The notes beneath the pieces were generated by a model, which was given only the letters and a program-made list of their open reading frames with translations, was not told the origin of the DNA and ran no database searches. From Solibacillus silvestris (GTDB lineage: Bacteria > Bacillota > Bacilli > Bacillales_A > Planococcaceae), in the NCBI GenBank assembly GCA_001586195.1, contig CP014609.1:1524001-1588000 (forward strand): a stretch of DNA of 64,000 nucleotides, given 5' to 3'. The position numbers and the translations under genes are program-made. Positions 53,069 through 62,296 of the stretch are shown one piece after another (position 1 is the first letter of the stretch; every line of letters begins with the position of its first letter).

Positions 53069-53090
53069 AATATTTTCAAGCCCCTTTCAA

Positions 53091-53119
53091 TTGACACGTG
53101 ACCGACTAGTCATTATTAT
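53091..53119 (+). promoter_or_regulatory. RND pump promoter with a TetR operator in the spacer
   Basis: TTGACA (53091-53096) and TATTAT (53114-53119) are exactly 17 bases apart. The spacer contains TGACCGACTAGTCA (53099-53112), an inverted repeat of TGAC, so a bound TetR dimer would block RNA polymerase. Confidence 0.85.
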
Positions 53120-53161
53120 AGAATGGTGGTTACATATAGTCAAGAAAGGTAAGGTGGAACT

Positions 53162-56100
53162 GTGAGGGGCTTGGTTAATTTCGTATTAAAGAATAAGCTT
53201 GCAGTATGGTTACTAACAATCATTATCGTGTTTTCCGGTATTTATTCATCCACGCGTATGAAAATGGAGTCGATTCCAGATATTTCGATCCCGTTCCTAA
53301 TCGTTATGGGTGTTTATCCTGGGGCAACACCAGAGCAAGTAATGGATGATCTTTCAATTCCTTATGAAAAGGCAGTTGAAAGTTTAGAAGATGTAAAGGC
53401 TGTATATTCTACATCTTCATCAAATGTTTCACAAGTTCAAGTGGAATATGAATATGGCGTGGATATGGATGAAAAGAAACGTCAGTTAGAAGCTGCTTTA
53501 GATAATATTGAGCTTCCTGAAGGTGCACAAGAACCTTCAATCATGGCAATCAGTATGAACATGATGCCTGTTATTGCATTATCAGTAAGTAGTTCGGATG
53601 AAGATATTGTTGAACTGACGTCGACAGTAGAGAAAATAATTTTGCCGAAACTAAACAAAATTGACGGTGTTGCATCTGCGACAGTTACAGGTCAACATCT
53701 TGAAGAAGTTGCCTTCACATATGATGAAGAAAAGATGGCACAATTAAGTTTAACGGAAGAATCTGTTAAGCAAATGATTCAGGCAAGTGACCTTGCAGTC
53801 TCGTTAGGATTATACGAGTTTGAAGATGGAGAGCAAGCTGTTGCAGTTGACGGCAAGTTCAAAACAGAAGAACAGTTAAAAGAAATGCTGATTCCTGTAA
53901 CACCTTCTGAAACCAACCCGGTTCCTTTCGTAAAACTAGGGGATATTGCTGAAATCGAAAAAGTAGGTAAAGTGCAATCAGTATCTCGAACAAATGGTAA
54001 AGATGCGATTGCGATTCAAATCGTAAAAGGCCAGGATGCCAATACGGTGACTGTAGCCAATGCGGTTAAAGATTTAATCGAAGAAGAGCAGGAAGCCATT
54101 TCAGGTCTTAAAATCGATATTTCTTTAGACCAAGGGAAACCAATTGAAGATTCCGTCTTTACAATGGTTGAAAAAGCGGTATTTGGCGGTTTAATCGCAG
54201 TATTAATTATCCTATTATTCCTGCGTGACTTTAAATCAACTATTATCTCGATTATTTCAATTCCAGTGTCAGTATTCATGGCTTTAATGGCATTGCACTG
54301 GCTGGATATTACGCTGAATATTATGACGCTTGGTGCGATTACGGTTGCAATCGGACGGGTAATTGACGACTCCATTGTAGTAGTAGAAAATATTTATCGT
54401 CGTATGCATTTAAAAGAAGAGAAATTACAAGGCCGTGCATTAATTCGTGAAGCAACAATTGAAATGTTCAAGCCGATCATGTCTTCAACATTAGTAACAA
54501 TTGCAGTATTCGCACCACTTGTATTTGTAGGCGGTATGGTAGGGGAATTATTCGTACCATTCGCATTAACAATGTCATTTGCTTTAATCGCATCATTAAT
54601 CGTTGCGATTACAATCGTACCTGCACTTTCACACACATTATTCCGTAAGAAAATTTACGGTGAAAAGTCTGAAAGTCAGCATAAAGAAGTCGGTAAGCTT
54701 GCAGTAACATACCGTAATTTCTTGGAAAAATCTTTAAATCATAAATGGATTTCGTCAATTATTGCGATTGTTCTATTAGTTGGTTCACTAGCGCTAACAC
54801 CATTAATCGGCTTTAGTTTCATGGGTTCTCAAGAAGAGAAAGTAATGTATTTAACATACACACCTGGAACTGGCGAATTGATGGAAGAGACACTTACGAA
54901 TATTGAAGAAGTAGAAAAAGAGTTATTGAAACGTGAAGATATCGATATTTTACAATTATCGGTGAACACAGAACCTTCTACTGATGCTGCTGCAATGATG
55001 ACTGGCGGTGGTGCAGGCGGTGGTTTAATCTATGCGACTTTCGATCCGGATATGGAAGATTTCCCGAAAGCGAAAAAAGAAGTAGAAGACTATATCTTTA
55101 ACATTGGCCAATCCGGCGAGTGGAAAACGCAAAACTTCGCGATGGGTATGTCATCGAATGAAGTAAGCTATACACTATATAGTGAAGATTTAGATAAGTT
55201 AAACGAAGCAGTTGCTCAAGTAGAAGATGTTCTAGTTGATGTTAAAGGACTTGATGAAGTTGAGTCTAATGCTTCTGCACCATATGTAGAAAATGTAATC
55301 AAAGTAGATCAGGAAAATGTATTACAATACGGTCTGACTACTGCTCAAATTTTAATGGCTTTACAAACAAATAATACAAAAGAAGTGCTGACAACTGTTG
55401 AAAGTGACGGCGCTGATATTAATGTAGTTGTTCAACGCGAAGCAAAATCTGCAGCAGCGGATATTGATGAATTACTGGAAACACCGATTCAAACGGCAAC
55501 TGGTCAAACAATGACAATTGGTGACATTGTTGAACTTGAAGAAGGTACGACTTTAAATTCATTATCTCGTCAAAAAGGCGAATACTTTGCAACTGTATCT
55601 GCAACGATCACAGACAAAGATATATCAAAAGCAACATCTGCAGCAGATGAGAAAATTGCTGATCTAGAATTACCGAAAGGCGTTACGACTGGTGTAGGTG
55701 GTGTAGCTGCAGATATGGCTGAAACATTTACTCAACTAGGGGTTGCGATGATTGCAGCTATTGCGATTGTTTACTTTATCTTAGTAGTAACATTCGGTGA
55801 AGGTTTAGCACCATTTGCGATTTTATTCTCTTTACCATTTACAGTAATCGGTTCATGGATTGGATTGTTCGCAACAGGTCTTACAATTTCGGTTTCAGTT
55901 ATGATGGGATTACTGATGTTAATCGGAATTGTTGTCACGAATGCGATCGTACTTGTTGACCGCATTATCCGTATGGAACATGAAGGCATGGACATGCGTG
56001 AAGCAATTCTGGAAGCCGGTGCAACTCGTTTACGTCCAATCTTAATGACGGCGATTGCAACTATTGGTGCAATGTTACCAATGGCATTCGGTGGTGCTGG

Positions 56101-56248
56101 CGGCGGTCTGATTTCTCAAGACCTTGCTGTAACAGTAATTGGTGGTTTATTATCATCAACATTATTAACATTAATCATCGTACCGATTGTATATGAAGTA
56201 TTATCAAAAATGCTGAAGAAGAATCGTAAAGATGTAAAAGACAATTAA
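53162..56248 (+). CDS. RND-family efflux transporter, SwrC-like
   Basis: The 1028-residue protein has the RND plan: helix 1 (LAVWLLTIIIVFSGIY), a first large outside loop, helices 2-6 with the proton-relay aspartates in GRVIDDSIVVVENIYRR, a second outside loop and helices 8-12. There is no MFP or outer-membrane partner, as for B. subtilis SwrC, which secretes surfactin and confers detergent resistance. The start is GTG 53162 with AAGGTGG close by. It is transcribed alone under the TetR-operator promoter. Confidence 0.9.
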   Translation: MRGLVNFVLKNKLAVWLLTIIIVFSGIYSSTRMKMESIPDISIPFLIVMGVYPGATPEQVMDDLSIPYEKAVESLEDVKAVYSTSSSNVSQVQVEYEYGVDMDEKKRQLEAALDNIELPEGAQEPSIMAISMNMMPVIALSVSSSDEDIVELTSTVEKIILPKLNKIDGVASATVTGQHLEEVAFTYDEEKMAQLSLTEESVKQMIQASDLAVSLGLYEFEDGEQAVAVDGKFKTEEQLKEMLIPVTPSETNPVPFVKLGDIAEIEKVGKVQSVSRTNGKDAIAIQIVKGQDANTVTVANAVKDLIEEEQEAISGLKIDISLDQGKPIEDSVFTMVEKAVFGGLIAVLIILLFLRDFKSTIISIISIPVSVFMALMALHWLDITLNIMTLGAITVAIGRVIDDSIVVVENIYRRMHLKEEKLQGRALIREATIEMFKPIMSSTLVTIAVFAPLVFVGGMVGELFVPFALTMSFALIASLIVAITIVPALSHTLFRKKIYGEKSESQHKEVGKLAVTYRNFLEKSLNHKWISSIIAIVLLVGSLALTPLIGFSFMGSQEEKVMYLTYTPGTGELMEETLTNIEEVEKELLKREDIDILQLSVNTEPSTDAAAMMTGGGAGGGLIYATFDPDMEDFPKAKKEVEDYIFNIGQSGEWKTQNFAMGMSSNEVSYTLYSEDLDKLNEAVAQVEDVLVDVKGLDEVESNASAPYVENVIKVDQENVLQYGLTTAQILMALQTNNTKEVLTTVESDGADINVVVQREAKSAAADIDELLETPIQTATGQTMTIGDIVELEEGTTLNSLSRQKGEYFATVSATITDKDISKATSAADEKIADLELPKGVTTGVGGVAADMAETFTQLGVAMIAAIAIVYFILVVTFGEGLAPFAILFSLPFTVIGSWIGLFATGLTISVSVMMGLLMLIGIVVTNAIVLVDRIIRMEHEGMDMREAILEAGATRLRPILMTAIATIGAMLPMAFGGAGGGLISQDLAVTVIGGLLSSTLLTLIIVPIVYEVLSKMLKKNRKDVKDN

Positions 56249-56253
56249 TACGA

Positions 56254-56292
56254 ACAGCCTGTAAGAAGTAATTTCTTGCAGGCTGTTTTTTA
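56254..56292 (+). terminator. RND gene terminator
   Basis: ACAGCCTGTAAGAA pairs with TTCTTGCAGGCTGT and runs into TTTTTT. Confidence 0.9.
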
Positions 56293-56348
56293 TAGTAAAG
56301 TTATGGGTATAGAAGAAAAGTTTTGATATACATAGCGGGAGGCATTTT

Positions 56349-57527
56349 ATGAAGAAACTATTGTTGTTCAGTCTATTAGCTACAGCCATATTCAGTTTTA
56401 GTTCGATTTCTGCCGAAGCAGCTTCAAACGCAATCGGGCTTGGTAATTACCCGGTGCAAGTAGTTGCGAAGAAGAATACGGAACTAAAAGATGAGCGCGG
56501 CAACATCATAAAAACTGTATCAAAAGGTGAAAAGTTATTATTGAAGGCATTAAAAGGTACATCCGGAGTTATCAACTATTCTTCAAAAGAAGCCTACATC
56601 CCTTTAACCGATATTCACTATATCCAGTTAGTCAATGGTTCGAAAATAATCACGTCCGATGAAGTGGCAGCAAAGCTAAAGCTTGTTTCTCAAATGTATC
56701 CATCACTGACGAAATTGAAGATGATCGGGAGTTCGGTTGAGGGACGTTCTTTATATTCATTAAAAGTTGGAACGGGTAAAAAGGAAGTATTAATGGATGC
56801 ATCTTTTCATGGACGCGAACATATGACGACAAATGTATTGATGGAAATGATTGATACATATTTAAAAGCGTATTTGAACGGAACGAAAATTGGGAAATAC
56901 GATGTAAAGAAAATTTTAAGTGAAGTGAGCATCGTATTTGTGCCAATGGTGAATCCTGATGGGGTAACACTGGCGCAAGGAGGCAAAGTAAAAACATCGA
57001 TGACAAAGCTTAAAGCAATGAACAACAACAGCAACAATTTTAATCGTTGGAAAGCGAATATAAACGGTGTCGATTTGAATCGTCAATTTAATGTGAACTG
57101 GCATTTAATCAAAACGACAAAGCCTTCGTTCAAAGAATATAAAGGAAAAGCGCCAAATACTGAACCGGAAGCGCTTGCGATCAAAAGACTGATCGACCGT
57201 GGAGATCATTTAGCGTATATTTCATATCATTCTTCCGGTCAACTTATTTACTGGAGCCAAACGAAATCAAAGTTCAGCCGAACGAAAAAGTTGGTGAAAG
57301 GGGTATCGTCCACTACCGGCTATAAAGTAATGCCGGTAACAAAGAAAAATGAACCAATAGCGGCATCTGAAGATTACTTCACAAAAGTAAAAGACCGCCC
57401 TGCAATGACGGTTGAAATCGCGCCATATGCCGGGGAAGCATCCGTTCCGTTAAAAAGATGGAATAATGTTTGGAAGCAAAATAAAACAGTCGGACTTTAT
57501 ATAGCCAATGAGGCCCGGAATTGGTAA
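56349..57527 (+). CDS. Secreted M14-family zinc carboxypeptidase
   Basis: The 392-residue precursor has a signal peptide (ending near SAEAA, residue 25), then a region of about 75 residues resembling an SH3-like wall-binding module (NYPVQVVAKKNTELKDER), then an M14 catalytic domain. The zinc ligands are His154 and Glu157 in FHGREHMT, with VNPDGV and a later NRQFNVNW segment; the catalytic glutamate is in MTVEIAPYAG. Substrates could be peptides or the gamma-D-glutamyl-diaminopimelate cross-link of the wall. GGGAGGC precedes the ATG. Confidence 0.88.
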   Translation: MKKLLLFSLLATAIFSFSSISAEAASNAIGLGNYPVQVVAKKNTELKDERGNIIKTVSKGEKLLLKALKGTSGVINYSSKEAYIPLTDIHYIQLVNGSKIITSDEVAAKLKLVSQMYPSLTKLKMIGSSVEGRSLYSLKVGTGKKEVLMDASFHGREHMTTNVLMEMIDTYLKAYLNGTKIGKYDVKKILSEVSIVFVPMVNPDGVTLAQGGKVKTSMTKLKAMNNNSNNFNRWKANINGVDLNRQFNVNWHLIKTTKPSFKEYKGKAPNTEPEALAIKRLIDRGDHLAYISYHSSGQLIYWSQTKSKFSRTKKLVKGVSSTTGYKVMPVTKKNEPIAASEDYFTKVKDRPAMTVEIAPYAGEASVPLKRWNNVWKQNKTVGLYIANEARNW

Positions 57528-57567
57528 AAAACTGGTGAATCCCGATTACGGAGGTACACCAGTTTTT
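57527..57567. terminator. Bidirectional terminator
   Basis: AAAAACTGGTG and CACCAGTTTTT pair around 19 bases between the M14 gene and the convergent MFS gene. Confidence 0.85.
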
Positions 57568-58975
57568 AGTTTGTTTCTTGAGCGGGCATTGTCCGTTTAT
57601 GTTTAGGAACGAAAAGTACGACAATAAAGGCAACGATTGCTAATAGGAACATATAGAAATATGTTGAACTAGCCGCATTTGCATAACTTTCGTTTACCTG
57701 AACGGATGTACCGGTTAACTGCAGTGTATACGCTGTTACGATGACAGCCGTTCCGATTGCACCAGCAAGTTGACGGATTGTATTGTTTACGGCAGACCCG
57801 TGTGAGGCCAGTTCTCTTGGAATCGCATTAAGGGCAGCCGTATTTAACGGCATTGTAATAAATGCCAGCCCAATCCGTAAAATAATGGTGCGTACTAGAA
57901 TATATACATACGAAGTAGTAGAAGACAAGTCGATAACGAGCCACATCGAAAGTGCAACTAAAACTAAACCGAATATAAATAAAGGCTTTGCTCCGTACTT
58001 ATCAAATAGTTTCCCTGTAACCGGTGACAAAAACGCATTGATAATCGCACCGGGAAGCAGCAGTAATCCTGCATCCAATGCAGAAAAACCACGGCCATCC
58101 TGTAAATACATCGGGAGTAAAATCAAGTCTGCATACATGATGATCGTAATTGCGACATTTATAATCGTCGTCATGGAATACATTTTATATCTGAATACCG
58201 ATAAATTCAGTAAAGGATCCTGTGAAGACAGTTGACGTTGGCAAAACAGAATACTAATAATCAATCCCGCACCAATCGTTGTTAAAATAACTCCATCATC
58301 CCATCCGCGGCTTCCGGCACTACTAAACCCGAACAATAAGAGACCGAATCCGAATGTTGAGTAAATTAAGCTGATCAAATCGATTTTCGATTTCGCACCT
58401 TCATTTACATTCATCAAGTATTTATACGCTAAGACAATAATAATAACGATAAATGGAATTAAGCTGATGAACAGCCAGCGCCATGATAAATAATCAATAA
58501 TAAATCCTGCAAGAGTCGGGGCAATGGCAGGTGCAAAAATAATCGCAAATCCGACTTTCCCCATAATAGCGCCCCTTCTTTCTTCAGGGAACAAGTAGAC
58601 AATTACGGTCATCATTAAAGGCAAAATAATACCTGCTCCTACAGCTTGAATCATACGTCCTGTTAAAAGCATGCCAAAGTTCATCGCACATGCTGCTACA
58701 ACAGAACCGGCTAATAAAAATAGCATCGCACTAATAAACAGTTGGCGTGTTGAGAAGCGCTTCATTAAAAATGCCGTAATTGGAACCAAAATTCCGTTCA
58801 CAAGCATAAAACCTGTTGCGAGCCATTGAATTGTTGTAGGCGATACCGAAAAGGTGTTCATTAAATCACTTAGTGCGACATTGAGTAATGTCTGATTTAA
58901 AGTGGAGAAAAAACAGCCTGCAATCATGACGATCAGCAGTATTTTTCTAGTTTGTTCCGATAATTCATTTTGCAT
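57566..58975 (-). CDS. MFS multidrug exporter, DHA2 (14-helix) family
   Basis: The 469-residue protein has the DHA2 pattern: helix 1 with FSTLNQTLLNVALSDL, motif C-like GAGIILPLMMTVIVY, and WRWLFISLIPF after helix 6. About 14 helices are seen. Members such as LmrB and EmrB export drugs or dyes by proton antiport. AAGGGG precedes the ATG. It is divergent from a TetR gene with a perfect palindrome in between. Confidence 0.88.
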   Translation of the reverse strand: MQNELSEQTRKILLIVMIAGCFFSTLNQTLLNVALSDLMNTFSVSPTTIQWLATGFMLVNGILVPITAFLMKRFSTRQLFISAMLFLLAGSVVAACAMNFGMLLTGRMIQAVGAGIILPLMMTVIVYLFPEERRGAIMGKVGFAIIFAPAIAPTLAGFIIDYLSWRWLFISLIPFIVIIIVLAYKYLMNVNEGAKSKIDLISLIYSTFGFGLLLFGFSSAGSRGWDDGVILTTIGAGLIISILFCQRQLSSQDPLLNLSVFRYKMYSMTTIINVAITIIMYADLILLPMYLQDGRGFSALDAGLLLLPGAIINAFLSPVTGKLFDKYGAKPLFIFGLVLVALSMWLVIDLSSTTSYVYILVRTIILRIGLAFITMPLNTAALNAIPRELASHGSAVNNTIRQLAGAIGTAVIVTAYTLQLTGTSVQVNESYANAASSTYFYMFLLAIVAFIVVLFVPKHKRTMPAQETN

Positions 58976-59005
58976 TATAAAACCCCTTACGCTACGATAA
59001 CTTTA

Positions 59006-59020
59006 TAGACAGTTTGTCTA
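59006..59020. promoter_or_regulatory. Perfect palindromic operator between MFS and TetR genes
   Basis: TAGACAGTTTGTCTA has six-base arms around GTT. A half-site ATAGACAG recurs at about 59123-59130, next to the tetR start. It lies 31 bases from the MFS start codon and fits a TetR binding site. Confidence 0.75.
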
Positions 59021-59145
59021 ATAAGTATTTTAACAATGAGCAGGAGCCTTTGACATACACAATATGAAGCACTTTGTAGACTAATCGACAAATTATTCAA
59101 ATATGTAGATTTAATAATATTTTATAGACAGGAATGGTAAATCTG

Positions 59146-59682
59146 ATGATGAAAATAGATCCACGAACAATCCGTACAAAAGAAATGTTAAAGAGAGCGG
59201 TATTCGAACTTTTGGAAGAAGGAGTAATGCTTAGTCAGTTATCTGTACAAAAAGTAACAAAGCAAGCAACGTTAAACCGAACAACATTTTATTTGCATTA
59301 TGAAGATATCAATCATTTGATGGATGATTTAACAAAAGAGATTTTCAATGAAGTAACTGAAAAAATAACAGATTTAAACCATATTCATCTGTTAAACGAA
59401 AAGGAACATTTAGTTGAGCTGCTCAATTATTTGGCCTCACAAAAACACGCTTTACGATTACTTTTCCAGTTTGAACAATTTGAAAAAGTGCTATTTCAAT
59501 TAATGAAACAATTGATTGATACGAGAAGGCTGAACAGTGACCGTGTTTCGTCGAAATCGCTTGTAGACAGTCATATAAAAGCGGCGTCCCTTGTCGGTGT
59601 GATCTCGTGGTGGTTAAAAGATGGAGGTTATTTAAATGCGTCATACATTGCTGATCAAATCTACCTCCTGTACAGAACATAG
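59146..59682 (+). CDS. TetR family regulator of the MFS pump
   Basis: The 178-residue protein has an HTH in TKEMLKRAVFELLEEG and VQKVTKQATLNRTTFYLHYED, then a C-terminal TetR_C-type domain with LASQKHALRLLFQFEQFEKV. This belongs to the short dihydroxyacetone-kinase-regulator-like group. ATG 59146 or 59149 is likely, as AGGA is 10 bases upstream; ATG 59134 is too near that RBS. It should repress the divergent pump through the palindrome at 59006-59020. Confidence 0.8.
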   Translation: MMKIDPRTIRTKEMLKRAVFELLEEGVMLSQLSVQKVTKQATLNRTTFYLHYEDINHLMDDLTKEIFNEVTEKITDLNHIHLLNEKEHLVELLNYLASQKHALRLLFQFEQFEKVLFQLMKQLIDTRRLNSDRVSSKSLVDSHIKAASLVGVISWWLKDGGYLNASYIADQIYLLYRT

Positions 59683-59709
59683 TTTAGTTGTTTTTCACAG
59701 CTAAACTAT
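59679..59709 (+). terminator. Hairpin after the TetR gene
   Basis: ATAGTTTAG and CTAAACTAT form a 9-bp stem around a T-rich loop; the left arm overlaps the stop codon. The T tract after the stem is weak. Confidence 0.55.
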
Positions 59710-59819
59710 AGTTTGTATACAATTCCTAAAATTAGCAAATCTTTTCATGTGTAAAAAATTTCAGCCATTAAATCTGGGCATATGTAATTGACTATTTTCT
59801 GAATTCATAATATGTTAAT

Positions 59820-59839
59820 ATATGAGTATATGTTCATAT
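59820..59839. promoter_or_regulatory. Likely CzrA-type operator before the CDF gene
   Basis: ATATGAGTATATGTTCATAT is a 20-bp imperfect palindrome (8 of 10 pairs) of the TGAACA-type seen with zinc-sensing ArsR/SmtB proteins. It lies 24 bases before the exporter start. Confidence 0.6.
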
Positions 59840-59863
59840 ATAAAATAAATGGGGGCGTTTTAA

Positions 59864-60820
59864 ATGGGAGAGCATCATCATCACCATCATCATTCGCATA
59901 GTACGAACAAGAAAGTGCTGTTTATATCCTTTTTAATTATTACCGGGTTTATGATTGTCGAAGCGATTGGTGGGGTGCTGACGAACAGTCTTGCGCTGCT
60001 TTCTGACGCAGGACATATGTTAAGCGACGCCGTTTCACTTGGAATTGCATTAATGGCTATTGTATTTGCACAAAAAGTAGCAAATGCCAGTAAAACATTC
60101 GGCTACAAACGTATTGAAATATTGGCTGCCACACTAAATGGACTGACGTTAATCATCATCGCGCTGTTTATTTTTTATGAAGCGATCGGCCGTTTCATGA
60201 ATCCTCCTGCAGTTGCTTCAACCGGGATGCTCGTAATCAGCAGTATCGGGTTGGCAGTAAATATTTTAGTCGCATGGATTATGATGCGCGGTGCGGATAC
60301 GAAGGAAAATTTAAATATGAGAGGCGCCTATTTGCACGTGATCAGTGACATGATCGGTTCAATCGGTGCCATTGTTGCCGCATTGCTTATCCTGTTCTTT
60401 GATTGGGGATGGGCAGATCCATTGGCCAGTGTCTTTGTAGCTGCGCTTGTGCTTCGAAGCGGATATCATTTAACGAAAGCTTCATTGCATATTTTAATGG
60501 AAGGCACACCTCAGGATATTACTGTTGATGAAATCATAGAAACGATTGAGAAATATGAAGAGGTAAAAGCGCTTCATGACTTGCACATCTGGACAATTAC
60601 AAGTGGATTAAATGCGCTGTCATGTCACGTTGTTGTAAATGATGACTTGACGATTAAGGAAAGTGAGCAATTTTTAGAGAAAGTTGAACATGATCTTCTA
60701 CATCAAAATATTCATCACGTGACGATTCAAGTTGAAACAACTACGCATCAGCACGACCATTCGGTTTATTGTACAGCGAAGCAAGATTCAAGCCATCAGC
60801 ACCATCACCACCATCATTAA
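59864..60820 (+). CDS. czcD: CDF-family zinc/cation exporter
   Basis: The 318-residue protein has six membrane helices. The metal sites are [15 protein letters not shown] (H and D in helix 2) and [12 protein letters not shown] (H and D in helix 5). The N-terminus is a histidine tag-like [10 protein letters not shown] and the C-terminus ends HQHHHHHH, both on the cytoplasmic side and suited to collecting Zn(II). It exports Zn, Co or Cd by proton antiport. The arsR gene follows 40 bases later, and the pair is probably one metal-inducible operon. Confidence 0.92.
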   Translation: MGEHHHHHHHSHSTNKKVLFISFLIITGFMIVEAIGGVLTNSLALLSDAGHMLSDAVSLGIALMAIVFAQKVANASKTFGYKRIEILAATLNGLTLIIIALFIFYEAIGRFMNPPAVASTGMLVISSIGLAVNILVAWIMMRGADTKENLNMRGAYLHVISDMIGSIGAIVAALLILFFDWGWADPLASVFVAALVLRSGYHLTKASLHILMEGTPQDITVDEIIETIEKYEEVKALHDLHIWTITSGLNALSCHVVVNDDLTIKESEQFLEKVEHDLLHQNIHHVTIQVETTTHQHDHSVYCTAKQDSSHQHHHHHH

Positions 60821-60860
60821 TCAATTACGCCTGGCGTATAAGAGAAAAGAGGTAAATCGT

Positions 60861-61172
60861 ATGACAATGGAAAAAAGAACCCAACATGAATTGGATGAAG
60901 AAACATTGTTTGTCGTTTCGCAAACGTTCAAGGCGTTAAGCGATCCGACACGAATCCGTATTTTAAACATGTTATGCTGTGAAGAGCATTCGGTAAATGA
61001 CATTGCAGAAAAGCTCGATTTAAATCAGTCGGCGGTTTCCCACCAGTTACGTTTTTTGAAGAATTTACGTTTAGTAAAATTCAGGCGTGAAGGGACGACA
61101 TTGTATTATACAAGTGCAGATGAACATGTTATCAACTTGCTCCATCAGGCAATCGATCATGCTCATCATTAA
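60861..61172 (+). CDS. czrA: ArsR/SmtB family metal sensor, CzrA-like
   Basis: The 103-residue winged-helix protein has the alpha-5 zinc site complete: D87 and H89, then H100 and H103 (DEH-x10-HAHH), with the exact CzrA spacing. The HTH is [20 protein letters not shown]. Zn binding would release it from DNA and turn on czcD. ATG 60861 (GAAAAGAGG before it) is preferred to the longer frame, which overlaps czcD. The gene follows czcD in the same direction. Confidence 0.92.
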   Translation: MTMEKRTQHELDEETLFVVSQTFKALSDPTRIRILNMLCCEEHSVNDIAEKLDLNQSAVSHQLRFLKNLRLVKFRREGTTLYYTSADEHVINLLHQAIDHAHH

Positions 61173-61191
61173 TTAAATAGAGACAGTCATC

Positions 61192-61236
61192 AACACGTAA
61201 AAGTTTTCTTTAATGAACGGTTACGTGTTTTTTTCA
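61192..61236 (+). terminator. Terminator of czcD-czrA
   Basis: AACACGTAA and TTACGTGTT pair across 20 bases, then TTTTTT. Confidence 0.8.
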
Positions 61237-61375
61237 TTGGTTTCGACATTGAAGAATGTAGGGTATATCAATAAACGGAAGTCGCAAACTAAAATCATTG
61301 CCCATTTACATGGTGGCAGCAGCAAGTTTACAAAACATTTATAGTTGAATTCTAAAATAATGGAGGTTTTTCAAT

Positions 61376-61915
61376 ATGAAAGTTGTAGCAATTGTAGGAA
61401 GTATCCGTAAAGAATCATACAATCTAAAGATCGCAAAATATATTCAGGCACGATATGCTGATAAGTTCGATTTGGAAATTCTGGATTTAACCCCTCTGCC
61501 GATGTATAACCAGGATATCGAAATGGATCCTCCAAAAGCAGTATTAAACTTTAAGGCAAAAGTAAAAGAAGCTGATGCAGTTCTTTGGATAACACCTGAA
61601 TATAACGCTACAATCCCCGGTGTGTTAGGAAACGCCATCGACTGGCTAAGCCGTGTGGATAAAGTGATGAACGGCAAACCATCCATTATAATGGGGTCAT
61701 CAATGGGAATGTTAGGTTCTGTTAAAGCCCAAATGCATTTGCGAGATATTTTATTTGCAATCGGTTTAAATTCCCCGATTTTACCTGGTAACGAAGTGTA
61801 TATTGGAGCCGTTCATGAAAAAATTGATGCGCTAGGACAACTGACAGATGAAGCGACAATCGCATTTTTAGACGGCGTGATTGTGAACTTCGTGGAATGG
61901 ATGAAGAAGTTTTAA
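61376..61915 (+). CDS. NADPH-dependent FMN reductase
   Basis: The 179-residue flavodoxin-fold protein has the FMN phosphate loop GSIRKESYNLKIAKYI at residues 8-23 and the isoalloxazine loop TPEYNATIPGVLGNAIDWLS. This matches the azoreductase/ChrR type of NAD(P)H:FMN reductases, which reduce quinones, azo compounds or metals. TGGAGG precedes the ATG. It is a single gene with a terminator. Confidence 0.9.
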   Translation: MKVVAIVGSIRKESYNLKIAKYIQARYADKFDLEILDLTPLPMYNQDIEMDPPKAVLNFKAKVKEADAVLWITPEYNATIPGVLGNAIDWLSRVDKVMNGKPSIIMGSSMGMLGSVKAQMHLRDILFAIGLNSPILPGNEVYIGAVHEKIDALGQLTDEATIAFLDGVIVNFVEWMKKF

Positions 61916-61924
61916 TAGTGATGG

Positions 61925-61956
61925 CACCTCTTTTTAAGAAGAGGTGTTGTTTTTTA
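61925..61956 (+). terminator. FMN reductase terminator
   Basis: CACCTCTT and AAGAGGTG pair around six bases, then TTGTTTTTT. Confidence 0.9.
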
Positions 61957-62155
61957 TGAAGGCGAGTTTTCCTGGAAATGTTATTGCAACAAAAAGAGAC
62001 TCCGACGGTAAGGCCCAGTGTAGAGGATAAAGATATCGCATTTTGTCAATAGAATGGTGTGACGAAAAAATATTGTTTTAGGTGAAAGAATACTCCTTAA
62101 ATCTGCTTTTTTATTTACTATAGTTTTTATCTATCAAAATTATAGGAAGTATCTA

Positions 62156-62260
62156 ATGGACGAAAGACGAATCTCTCATTACAATATAGATAAGGCGATT
62201 AAAAAATTAGGTGTAACAGATTTTTTAATGGCTATATGGATTTACAGAAATTCATCGTAA
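62156..62260 (+). CDS. Possible small protein, 34 residues
   Basis: ATG 62156 has AGGAAG seven bases upstream and an open frame to 62260. The product is mixed, with a basic N-terminus and a hydrophobic end TDFLMAIWIY. It could equally be the end of a decayed gene. The rest of the spacer 61957-62296 has nothing else I recognise. Confidence 0.3.
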   Translation: MDERRISHYNIDKAIKKLGVTDFLMAIWIYRNSS

Positions 62261-62296
62261 CATCGAACTAAAAATATTATTTTGGGGTGATTGTTA

